From Chryseobacterium gilvum (lineage in GTDB: Bacteria; Bacteroidota; Bacteroidia; Flavobacteriales; Weeksellaceae): a stretch of 64,000 bases of DNA. Positions 57,001-64,000 of this stretch are shown in pieces. The notes beneath the pieces were generated by a model. The model had not been told where the DNA came from. It saw only the letters and a program-made list of their open reading frames with translations, and ran no database searches. A program made the position numbers and the translations under genes. Where the stretch lies: the NCBI RefSeq assembly GCF_025628965.1, contig NZ_JAOTEN010000002.1:62001-126000 (forward strand), read 5' to 3'. Position 1 is the first letter of the stretch, and each line of letters starts with the position of its first letter.

Positions 57001-57030
57001 ATTATGACATAATGTATAAAATGACATAAT
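57001..57030 (+). promoter_or_regulatory. Tandem ATGACATAAT sites upstream of the DegP-type gene
   Basis: ATTATGACATAAT (57001-57013) is a perfect 13-base palindrome; the 10-base core ATGACATAAT is repeated at 57021-57030, 17 bases on. A related ATGTCAT lies near 56949. The sites are 70-100 bases before the predicted transcription start, an activator-like distance. Confidence 0.5.
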
Positions 57031-57090
57031 TGTCGTTAAATTTTAGTTAAAATTGAAACATAGCATAACAATTGCATACTTATTAAGCAG

Positions 57091-57098
57091 TAAATTTG
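57091..57098 (+). promoter_or_regulatory. -7 element of the DegP-type gene
   Basis: TAAATTTG; leader of about 30 bases to the ATG at 57132. The longer open-frame start (a TTG at 57096) lies inside this element and is therefore excluded. Confidence 0.55.
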
Positions 57099-57131
57099 TT
57101 AACAGTAAAACCAATAATTAAAGAAGATAAA

Positions 57132-58652
57132 ATGAAGAGTACTTTAAAAAAACTATTACCATTTGCTGTAGTAGGAGTGATCTCAGGAGCTACTACGGTT
57201 GGCGTACAACAATATTTTGGTCATACGTCGAATAATGAAGATGGATCTTACTTCACCACATCAAAAAACGTTTCTTTTGCAGGGATGAATACTTCTGCAG
57301 TAGGAGATGATTTTGTAGCGGCTGCGAAAACAACCGTTCCTGCTGTGGTTACGATCAAAAATTATCAGACAAAAACTTCAAGCAGAGCTTCGGAGCAGGA
57401 TATGTTTGATTTCTTTTTTGGTGATCCCACAGGAAGAAACCAAAGACAAAGACAGCAGCAGGCTCCGGATAATATGCCTTCAGGATTGGGATCAGGGGTA
57501 ATTATTTCTCCGGATGGCTATATCATTTCAAACAATCATGTTGTGGCAGGAGCAAGCAAGCTGGAAGTTGTCTTGAGCAATAAAAAATCCTATATCGCAA
57601 CATTGGTAGGAACAGATCCCAATACCGATATTTCTCTTTTAAAGATAGAAGAAAAAGGCCTTCCTTATTTAAATTTTGCCAATTCTGACAATCTTGAAGT
57701 CGGACAATGGGTTTTAGCCGTGGGAAATCCTTTAGGATTAAATTCTACGGTTACGGCGGGAATTATTTCTGCCAAAGGAAGGGGAATAGGAATTCTTGGC
57801 GGACAAGGGAAAGCAGCCAACCCTATTGAGAGCTTTATTCAGACCGATGCAGCCATTAACCCTGGAAATTCCGGCGGTGCATTGGTGAATGTAAACGGTG
57901 ATCTGATCGGGATTAATTCTGCCATTTCTTCTACCAACGGATATTATCAGGGATATGGATTTGCGGTGCCTGCAAACCTTGCAAGAAAGATTGTGGAAGA
58001 CATCAAGAAATTCGGGATTGTACAGCGTGGCTTCTTAGGAGTTTCATCGCTTGATCTTTCTGATGACAGACAGGTTGCGGCATATAATGCGGAAAAGAAA
58101 ACCAATTTAAAAGTAGGTTCCGGAATTTATGTAACCAGTGTTACAGACGACAGCGGTGCGCAAAATGCGGGAATCAGAACCGGAGATATCATTACTAAAA
58201 TAGATAATATTGCCATTACAGATTTTGCAGATCTCTCTATGTCTGTCGGAAGCAAGCGTCCCGGAGATAAGGTAGTGGTAACCTATCTGAGAAATGGAAA
58301 AGAAAATACATCTACCGTAACCCTGAAAGATCAGAAAGGAGGTACCTCAACAAGATCTAAGGCGGATCTGAGTGTAACTGAAAAAATAGGTTCTGACTTT
58401 GATCCTTTAAGCGAAAGAATTAAAACAGACTACGGCTTAAATAGTGGTGTGGTTGCCAAGAATGTGACTGAAGGCAGCGAAATCGCCAAAATCGGTATTG
58501 TAGACGGATATATTGTTTTGGAAATCAACGGGAAACCTGTAAACTCTCAAAAAGATATAGAAAGAATTCTGGACAAATATCAGGGAAATGTACAGGTAAA
58601 ATTTGTAGATGATTACGGAAGAATCTATACCAAGGGATTCAAAATGCCTTAA
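57132..58652 (+). CDS. DegP/HtrA-type periplasmic serine protease
   Basis: 506 residues from the ATG at 57132. An N-terminal hydrophobic helix (FAVVGVISGATTVGV) acts as signal or anchor. The trypsin-like domain has the complete triad: H136 (ISNNHVVAG), D166 (DPNTDISLLKI) and S247 (NPGNSGGAL). A Gln/Arg-rich loop (about 100-115) precedes the catalytic core, like the LA loop of DegP. Two PDZ domains follow (about 300-395 and 415-505). It degrades or refolds damaged envelope proteins. Monocistronic, with tandem palindromic sites upstream that suggest stress control, and a terminator downstream. Confidence 0.94.
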   Translation: MKSTLKKLLPFAVVGVISGATTVGVQQYFGHTSNNEDGSYFTTSKNVSFAGMNTSAVGDDFVAAAKTTVPAVVTIKNYQTKTSSRASEQDMFDFFFGDPTGRNQRQRQQQAPDNMPSGLGSGVIISPDGYIISNNHVVAGASKLEVVLSNKKSYIATLVGTDPNTDISLLKIEEKGLPYLNFANSDNLEVGQWVLAVGNPLGLNSTVTAGIISAKGRGIGILGGQGKAANPIESFIQTDAAINPGNSGGALVNVNGDLIGINSAISSTNGYYQGYGFAVPANLARKIVEDIKKFGIVQRGFLGVSSLDLSDDRQVAAYNAEKKTNLKVGSGIYVTSVTDDSGAQNAGIRTGDIITKIDNIAITDFADLSMSVGSKRPGDKVVVTYLRNGKENTSTVTLKDQKGGTSTRSKADLSVTEKIGSDFDPLSERIKTDYGLNSGVVAKNVTEGSEIAKIGIVDGYIVLEINGKPVNSQKDIERILDKYQGNVQVKFVDDYGRIYTKGFKMP

Positions 58653-58679
58653 ATAATTTTCAACCTTTGAATAAAAACA

Positions 58680-58708
58680 AACGCTGCGTAATGCAGCGTT
58701 TTTTTTAT
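58680..58708 (+). terminator. Terminator of the DegP-type gene
   Basis: AACGCTGC / GCAGCGTT, 8-bp stem with a 5-base loop, followed by eight T; could also serve the convergent gene. Confidence 0.88.
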
Positions 58709-58713
58709 TTAAC

Positions 58714-59166
58714 TTATAGATTATTCATTCTGTCGGCAATTCTCCTTTTCTTATTCCTTTCATAAATGATTTCTACGATTTTTCCGCCCATCCATGCAAA
58801 AGGAAAGAACGTGAGAAATATTGATATTTTATAAAATGTAGGATGATAAGGAAATATGATAATATCTAACATCGCTATAAAAAGCATAATAAAACCGATA
58901 AGAATAGCATACGCTACTTTTGCATACTTTACAATCAATGCTGTTGCAACACCTCCCACTGTGGTTCCCAAACCTGAAATAAACAGCAGAAAACCGAAAA
59001 AAGCATCATCATTTTTCATGCTCTGCAAAAACCTTTCCCAATGTTCGAAAGGAGCAAAAGCTTCAAAAGTAATCCATTTCGGAAAAGCTCTGATCCCGAG
59101 AGTGATGATAAGCCCTGCAATCACAAGACCTACTAAAACAGCAAATGTATTTCTGACGAAACTCAT
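58714..59166 (-). CDS. Hypothetical four-helix membrane protein
   Basis: 150 residues with four hydrophobic helices (TFAVLVGLVIAGLIITLGI, FFGFLLFISGLGTTVGGVATALI, VAYAILIGFIMLFIAMLDIIIF, ISIFLTFFPFAWMGGKIVEI) and a basic C-terminus (YERNKKRRIADRMNN). Small glycines in helices 1 and 2 suggest tight packing. Its start overlaps the ridA stop by one base (TAATG), so both are translated together. No named family recognised. Confidence 0.75.
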   Translation of the reverse strand: MSFVRNTFAVLVGLVIAGLIITLGIRAFPKWITFEAFAPFEHWERFLQSMKNDDAFFGFLLFISGLGTTVGGVATALIVKYAKVAYAILIGFIMLFIAMLDIIIFPYHPTFYKISIFLTFFPFAWMGGKIVEIIYERNKKRRIADRMNNL

Positions 59167-59546
59167 TAATCCTGATGTGCAATCATAGAAATTTCTATAT
59201 CAACATTTTTTGGCAGGCAAGAAACCTGTACCGTTTCGCGGGCAGGATAGCTTTCTGCATCCAGATAAGATGCATAAATATCATTCATCACCGCAAAATC
59301 ATCCATACTTTTAAGGAAAATAGTTGCCTTTACCACATTTTTAAAAGTAAGTCCGGCTTCCGTAAGAATAGCTTCTAGATTTTTCATCACCTGATGTGTT
59401 TCTTTTTCTATCCCTTCCACCAATTTTCCGGTTGCGGGATCTACGGGGATCTGTCCGGAAATATATAAAATTCCGTTGGCAAGATTTGCCTGTGAATAAG
59501 GTCCGATCGCTGCAGGAGCATTTACTGTAGAAATTATTTTTTTCAT
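59166..59546 (-). CDS. ridA: RidA family enamine/imine deaminase
   Basis: 126 residues from the ATG at 59544-59546 (MKKIISTVNAPAAIGPYSQA); the open frame extends 13 codons further, which would not match the family. RidA hydrolyses reactive 2-aminoacrylate and related imines made by PLP enzymes. Signature blocks: GPYSQANLANGILYISGQIPVDPATGKL, and the C-terminal AESYPARETVQVSCLPKNVDIEISMIA with the substrate-binding arginine. First gene of a pair with a small membrane protein. Confidence 0.94.
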   Translation of the reverse strand: MKKIISTVNAPAAIGPYSQANLANGILYISGQIPVDPATGKLVEGIEKETHQVMKNLEAILTEAGLTFKNVVKATIFLKSMDDFAVMNDIYASYLDAESYPARETVQVSCLPKNVDIEISMIAHQD

Positions 59547-59671
59547 ATGCAGATACTTATTTTTTCTTACATCATATGCAATCACTACTTTCTGTATCAG
59601 TCAACAGTGATTTCATTAGAAATTATTTTGGGTGCAAAGATAAAATTAATATTCAATTATCAATGATGATC

Positions 59672-62260
59672 TTAGAAAGGTGCATTAGGCTGGGTAAAAC
59701 TTCTGTCTTTATATTTTAGGGCATCGCTCAAAATATTAGCCTTTATTCCTATAAAAAAATCATAGACTTTGTACTGGCCAAACGGAACCCAGTTAAAATT
59801 GATGGTAAAACTTCTCTGATCTCTTGCAAAACCAATCCTGGTGTACGCCAGCTGTTTTGTGATCATATCATAATGGGTACTTCCGTTAATATTCCAGTAT
59901 GGAGTCAGCTTTAAACTCCCATCTAAACCTACTGAAGCTATTTTAGTACCAAATCTTGATAAATTCCTGGAATAGGCATAATTCGCATTGATATTTAATG
60001 TCCAGGCCTGATTGAAGTGTGCATAATTATCATCATCAAAATAATAATTTTCATTTCTCACCTCTCCTTTTGCCTTATATTCTTTGGCATAATCTGTTTT
60101 TTCACCGAAGAGCTCACTGCTTAAAGGATAAGACACCTGTATATTAAAACCCTGTAAACTGAAGGCACCGAATTTTTCGGTTCTGATCCCGACATCTTCA
60201 CCCGGAGCAAAAACTGTTTTATACGGATCTAATGTCAAACTTGTATTCACACTCAGTTTACTGTCAAAGAAAGACGACTGCCCATTGATAGAAATGACTG
60301 ACCACGGATGCGTTTTCGCAGCAAAGTTGTAATTTCCGGAAAGGTTTAAAGATTCAAATATTTTTATTTTTCTGGTTCCTGTAGAATCTTTTTTAGACTT
60401 TACCTTCATCTCGATATTGTTCCCGATATTAAAACCAAGTGCACCCACCATTCCACTGGTAGGCGTTCCGACAATTCCGTTGTCAAAAATTGAATAAGGA
60501 GTCAGAGAACCGTTTGCATCATAATAATTTTTAAAATACCCATACTGAGAACTTCCAAAATCCGGAGAATATGTAAATCCGATACTTGGTGTAATCATGT
60601 GTCGTAAAGCTTCCACAGCAGAACCTTTTTTAAATTTAAGCATTCCGTATAAAGTAGTCTGTATACTTGCCGTTGTTGAAAATATAGAATATCCTGCTAC
60701 CTTTTTATTCACCTGATCTACCACTACATTGGCTAAAGGATCATAGTACTTCGTAAGGGTTTTTGTGGTTAAAGCATTATCAATCGTCGCCCCTAAACTA
60801 AAGGTGAAATACTTGGCGATGGTGGTATTGGTTCCCAATGCAATATTGTTTTTAAGACCGGTCTGAAGCTTGTCCCACATCGCTTTGGTAAACAGCTCGC
60901 CTTCTGCCGTACTTACATAATTGGTTAAATTAAAACCTGTATTCACAGTAATATTTTCAATTAACCCCTGTCTTACTCCTGTTTTGGATTTAAACAAATA
61001 AAACTGATTAATCGCCACATTCATCTGCGGAAGCCGAAGATCTGCAAGACCGGTTGCAAAATTCTGAGAATAAGAGGCAGTTCCTGTAATGGTAACCGGA
61101 AGCTTTAAAAATCTTTTGGTAAGAGATAATGTAGAATTCTGCTGGGTTCTGAGCACACTCTGATCAAGAATATAATTATTATTGACGGTATTGTTGTAAA
61201 AAGTCTGACTCGTAACATCTACAGAAGCAGAAAACGTAAGAAATGGGTTGGCTTTTGTATCCTGCGTATGTCTCCATGCAATTCTGTAGGTTCCGGTTTT
61301 GGTATAATTATCCAGCCCTTTGATTCCTCTCACGGTATTCCCGATATCTGCCGAAAAGTTTCCCGAATACCTGTATTTTTTTATATAATTGGTTTCCGGC
61401 CTTAAGTTCCAGCTGCCTTTTGTATAAATATCTGCAAGAATTTTAATATCAAAATGCTCTCCGATAGGTTGGTAATATCCCAATCCGTTCAGAAAAAATC
61501 CCACATCTTCTCTTTCCCCAAAACTGGGAATCAGGATTCCTGCAGACCTTTTGCTTGAAAATGGCAGTATCGCAAAAGGCATAATCAATGGCGTAGGAAC
61601 TTCTTCGATGTACATCTGCACAGGTCCTGTAATCACCTGCGAACTGTTTTTCCCTTTTACGAGTTTAATATGTGATGCAAGCAGATAATAATCTGCAACC
61701 GTATCTTTTTTCTTGATAAAATAATCGTCTGTGGTATATTCTCCACGTCGCATGAAGAATACAGAATCGTTGTATTTTTTTGTTTTCTGCGCTACAATAA
61801 CGCCTTCACTTTCCTCAGTACGTGCATTATACGCAATCGCCTGTCGGGTTTTATAATTGTAATTAAACTCGTTGGTTTCGTATTTTTTCCCGGCCTGAAC
61901 AGTGATTACAGGCTCTATAATTTTCCCTAAAGAATCCTGCTTCCCCCGCGCAAAAATCAAGCTTTTCTGCTCGTCAATCGAGATATAATCTGCATCAATC
62001 TGCATATCCTGATATTTTACCTGAGCATTTTTATTCAGATAAATCATTCTCTTCGGAACATCTCTTCGCTGATCATCTGCTTTTGTCTCCAGTACATCAT
62101 CAAGTGCTTCCTTCTTTACAATGATAGTATCCTTTTTGGAAATGGTATCATTAATTACCTTTGTATCTGTAAGCTTTTTAGGCGTTTGCTGTGCTAAAAA
62201 ACTGTTAAAAATTAGGATAATTAAAATTTGTAATATATTTTTGAAGACGGTTTTGTCCAA
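59672..62260 (-). CDS. lptD: LPS-assembly protein LptD
   Basis: 862 residues from a TTG at 62258-62260, which opens the signal peptide (KNILQILIILIFNSFLA-QQ). The open frame reaches a GTG at 62320, but a TAATTTTG -7 element at 62281-62288 lies between, so that start would not be transcribed. The N-terminal OstA-like domain (QDMQIDADYISIDEQKSLIFARG, IVAQKTKKYNDSVFFMRRGEYTTDD) is followed by a large barrel (SKRSAGILIPSFGEREDVGFFLNGLGYY is the classic LptD start of the barrel). LptD inserts lipopolysaccharide into the outer leaflet. Divergent from the amidase gene; the two coding regions lie 50 bases apart. Confidence 0.9.
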   Translation of the reverse strand: MDKTVFKNILQILIILIFNSFLAQQTPKKLTDTKVINDTISKKDTIIVKKEALDDVLETKADDQRRDVPKRMIYLNKNAQVKYQDMQIDADYISIDEQKSLIFARGKQDSLGKIIEPVITVQAGKKYETNEFNYNYKTRQAIAYNARTEESEGVIVAQKTKKYNDSVFFMRRGEYTTDDYFIKKKDTVADYYLLASHIKLVKGKNSSQVITGPVQMYIEEVPTPLIMPFAILPFSSKRSAGILIPSFGEREDVGFFLNGLGYYQPIGEHFDIKILADIYTKGSWNLRPETNYIKKYRYSGNFSADIGNTVRGIKGLDNYTKTGTYRIAWRHTQDTKANPFLTFSASVDVTSQTFYNNTVNNNYILDQSVLRTQQNSTLSLTKRFLKLPVTITGTASYSQNFATGLADLRLPQMNVAINQFYLFKSKTGVRQGLIENITVNTGFNLTNYVSTAEGELFTKAMWDKLQTGLKNNIALGTNTTIAKYFTFSLGATIDNALTTKTLTKYYDPLANVVVDQVNKKVAGYSIFSTTASIQTTLYGMLKFKKGSAVEALRHMITPSIGFTYSPDFGSSQYGYFKNYYDANGSLTPYSIFDNGIVGTPTSGMVGALGFNIGNNIEMKVKSKKDSTGTRKIKIFESLNLSGNYNFAAKTHPWSVISINGQSSFFDSKLSVNTSLTLDPYKTVFAPGEDVGIRTEKFGAFSLQGFNIQVSYPLSSELFGEKTDYAKEYKAKGEVRNENYYFDDDNYAHFNQAWTLNINANYAYSRNLSRFGTKIASVGLDGSLKLTPYWNINGSTHYDMITKQLAYTRIGFARDQRSFTINFNWVPFGQYKVYDFFIGIKANILSDALKYKDRSFTQPNAPF

Positions 62261-62280
62261 TTTTATTTTATAATTTGGCT

Positions 62281-62288
62281 CAAAATTA
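62281..62288 (-). promoter_or_regulatory. -7 element of the lptD promoter
   Basis: TAATTTTG on the minus strand; the leader to the TTG start at 62260 is about 16 bases. Confidence 0.5.
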
Positions 62289-62310
62289 ATATAATTTTTA
62301 AAACTGTAAG

Positions 62311-63600
62311 ATGTACACACAAAATTTTAAAATAATTTTAGCATTTCTCCTCACATTCACCACGGTTTTTGCTTCTGCTCAGAAAAAATTCACGGTCGTT
62401 TTGGATGCAGGACATGGAGGAAGTGATCATGGCGCCAACAGATCTTACAGCGATATCGGGCGAATTGCAGAAAAAGACATCACCCTTGCTATTGTACTTC
62501 GGGTAGGCAGCATGCTCGAAAAAAATAAAGACTTTAAAGTAATCTACACCCGAAAAATTGATGAATACCCGTCTCTTTCAGACCGTACTAATCTGGCAAA
62601 CAGGAATAAAGCCGATCTTTTTGTTTCGGTACACTGTAATTCTTCTGTGAAACCTACTGCTTACGGAACCGAAACATTTGTGCAGGGCCCAGATCAGAAT
62701 GACACCAATCTTGAAGTGGCAAAAAGAGAAAATGACGTGATTTTTTTAGATGAAAAAGATAAGCAGACTTTCGGGTCTTATGACGCGAGATCTCCGGAAT
62801 CGTTAATCGCTCTTAAACTTCAGCAGAGCAAATACCTGGAATCCAGTCTTTTGCTCGGTGGTCTTGTCGAAGGCTATTTTGTGAATAAAGATAAGCGGTC
62901 ATCCAGAGGAGTATGGCAAAAAAACCTTCACGTTCTGCGTATGAATGCGATGCCTTCTGTACTTATTGAGACAGGATTTATCAATCATCCTGAAGAAAGC
63001 CATTATTTAGCATCCGATAGAGGCCAGGATGAGATCTCTCAAAGTATTTTCAATGCAATTATCGATTATAAAAAAGCAATTGACAGAAAAACAGGGGGAG
63101 CAGCTTCCAACAGGAAACCAGAGCCAGAAAAAAAGGAAGAAGTTCCTTTAAAAAATGATTTCAGAATATTATTGCTTACCTCATCGGTAAAATACAATGA
63201 TGAAGATCCTGCCCTGAAAGGTTTAAATTATATTCTTCCGCTGAAGGAAAACGGAATTTATAAATATTATTACGGGGTGACCAATATGGCATCAATCCGG
63301 GATATTAATCTGAAAACAGCAAAAGATGCAGGTTTCAGAAACGCTTATGCAGTAGGGTTTATGCCTAATCAGAAGTTAAGTTTAGGATATTACACCCTTG
63401 AAGTCTATGCGGGGAAAGATAAACTGGCTACCAATTCTTTTATTCTGCAGACGTTAAAAGATGTCGACCGGGAAAAAACAAACGGTATTTTCTACTACAC
63501 TTATGGCAAAGTGAATAGCCTGGAAGATGCAGTAAAACTACAGAAAGACCTGGAAAGCAAAGGAATAAAAAATACTGTGATTCAGAAAGTTAACAATTAG
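62311..63600 (+). CDS. N-acetylmuramoyl-L-alanine amidase
   Basis: 429 residues. Signal peptide (ILAFLLTFTTVFASAQ), then an Amidase_3 domain (about 28-255) with VVLDAGHGGSDHGA (zinc histidine), DRTNLANRNKADLFVSVHCNSS and LIETGFINHPEES (catalytic glutamate). The C-terminal about 150 residues end in a SPOR-like repeat (IFYYTYGKVNSLEDAVKLQKDLESKG) that would bind denuded septal peptidoglycan. The enzyme cleaves the stem peptide from MurNAc during daughter-cell separation. Divergent from lptD. Confidence 0.93.
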   Translation: MYTQNFKIILAFLLTFTTVFASAQKKFTVVLDAGHGGSDHGANRSYSDIGRIAEKDITLAIVLRVGSMLEKNKDFKVIYTRKIDEYPSLSDRTNLANRNKADLFVSVHCNSSVKPTAYGTETFVQGPDQNDTNLEVAKRENDVIFLDEKDKQTFGSYDARSPESLIALKLQQSKYLESSLLLGGLVEGYFVNKDKRSSRGVWQKNLHVLRMNAMPSVLIETGFINHPEESHYLASDRGQDEISQSIFNAIIDYKKAIDRKTGGAASNRKPEPEKKEEVPLKNDFRILLLTSSVKYNDEDPALKGLNYILPLKENGIYKYYYGVTNMASIRDINLKTAKDAGFRNAYAVGFMPNQKLSLGYYTLEVYAGKDKLATNSFILQTLKDVDREKTNGIFYYTYGKVNSLEDAVKLQKDLESKGIKNTVIQKVNN

Positions 63601-63610
63601 CATGAATAAA

Positions 63611-63642
63611 TTTTGAAGTTTAAAAGTTAATCTATACTTTTG
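63611..63642 (+). promoter_or_regulatory. Promoter of tRNA-Glu
   Basis: -7 TACTTTTG (63635-63642) and an upstream TTTTG (63611-63615) about 24-25 bases away. The 5' leader of the precursor would be about 10 bases. Confidence 0.6.
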
Positions 63643-63656
63643 CATCCTCAAAATTT

Positions 63657-63728
63657 GGTCTATTCGTCTAGTGGTCAGGACTCAAGGTTTTCATCCTTGC
63701 AACAGGGGTTCGATTCCCCTATAGACTA
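63657..63728 (+). tRNA. tRNA-Glu (anticodon TTC)
   Basis: 72 bases. Acceptor stem GGTCTAT with ATAGACT (a G1-U72 pair, usual for tRNA-Glu in this phylum), anticodon stem CAAGG/CCTTG with loop TTTTCAT (anticodon 63690-63692), T arm AGGGG-TTCGATT-CCCCT and discriminator A. The CCA end is not encoded. A complete cloverleaf. Confidence 0.96.
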
Positions 63729-63729
63729 C

Positions 63730-63737
63730 TAAATTTG
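63730..63737 (+). promoter_or_regulatory. -7 element of the last gene, adjacent to the start codon
   Basis: TAAATTTG, directly behind the tRNA and five bases before the ATG at 63743. It predicts a leaderless or near-leaderless mRNA. Confidence 0.4.
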
Positions 63738-63742
63738 ATAGC

Positions 63743-64000
63743 ATGCCGGATTTAAAAATACAAGAAGCAAAATTGCTTTTTAATAAAATCCTCTCGAACC
63801 CAAAAAGTTATGATCTAAAGATCGATGAAGAAGAGGTTACAGGCAGAGATGAGAAGATAAGTTTCAGACTCTACAGGCGCGGTGAGGGCAGTGCTTTTGA
63901 AGTACACATTGATGGAATAATGTTCACCAACATTACTGGAGAATGGAATAACGCACTGAATATGCTTACCAGCACAATCAGGAAAATTGAAAAAGAAAAA
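63743..64000 (+). CDS. Hypothetical protein, N-terminal part (runs off the window)
   Basis: 86 codons are visible and the frame is open at the end. MPDLKIQEAKLLFNKILSN is followed by a mixed alpha/beta stretch (KISFRLYRRGEGSAFEVHIDGIMF). No signal peptide and no recognised motif. The reading frame is intact and has codon use like its neighbours. It lies 14 bases behind tRNA-Glu. Confidence 0.55.
   Translation, partial: MPDLKIQEAKLLFNKILSNPKSYDLKIDEEEVTGRDEKISFRLYRRGEGSAFEVHIDGIMFTNITGEWNNALNMLTSTIRKIEKEK

Overview
The window is chromosomal DNA of a member of the Bacteroidota, class Flavobacteriia, most like Chryseobacterium or a close relative in the Weeksellaceae. The sequence-level reasons are: AT-rich DNA; promoters with the Bacteroidota -7 element TAnnTTTG instead of a sigma70 -10 box; few Shine-Dalgarno sites; a GLPGLI protein; a metalloprotease with a type IX secretion sorting tail; an OMP_b-brl_3-type outer membrane barrel; and a ribosomal cluster in the order secY-infA-rpmJ-rpsM without adk or map. 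No insertion sequence, prophage, CRISPR array or rRNA was seen. Gene density is high and no gene-free stretch exceeds 300 bases.

Layout. 1-8.6 kb: a truncated glycosyltransferase with an LpxH-like metallophosphatase, a YebC-family regulator, an OmpA-family protein with calcium-binding TSP3 repeats, smpB, an ABC-F ATPase, an M48 peptidase and a two-gene ferritin-like operon. 8.8-20.8 kb: recJ-nadD-DUF3817, an outer membrane barrel, a GH43/discoidin protein, a pair of guanidine-modifying hydrolases (arginine deiminase-like plus CtlX), citrate synthase and enolase. 21.4-35.2 kb: the S10-spc-alpha ribosomal block, all on the minus strand, 29 genes from rplC to rplQ including secY, infA, rpmJ, rpmD and rpoA. 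35.5-43.1 kb: an 8-kb block of envelope genes (lipoprotein plus TPR-like protein, secreted metalloprotease, iron-permease-like protein, GLPGLI protein). 43.3-46.6 kb: the str operon rpsL-rpsG-fusA-rpsJ. 46.7-64 kb: a GT-C-like membrane protein, dps, pncB, rmuC, an RNA methyltransferase, a membrane protein/lipoprotein operon under a palindromic operator, 5-FTHF cyclo-ligase, tRNA hydroxylase TrhO with an extra C-terminal barrel, a DegP-type protease, ridA with a membrane protein, lptD, an amidase, tRNA-Glu(TTC) and an open-ended hypothetical gene.

How it works together. Much of the window is housekeeping for translation (ribosomal proteins, EF-G, IF-1, SmpB, ABC-F, TrhO, SpoU methylase, tRNA-Glu) and for the envelope (SecY, LptD, amidase, LpxH-like, OmpA, DegP, M48, lipoproteins). 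The str and S10 operons, contiguous in many relatives, are separated here by about 8 kb, yet they start from nearly identical promoters (28 of 33 positions), which would keep them co-expressed. Several genes have a -7 element ending only 4-5 bases before the ATG, which predicts leaderless mRNAs. Promoter positions also let several start codons be moved from the longest open frame to an internal start: smpB, the GH43 gene, the DegP-type gene and lptD.

Limits: all family names come from motifs read by eye and from knowledge of the families; no database search was run. Promoters are motif matches only.
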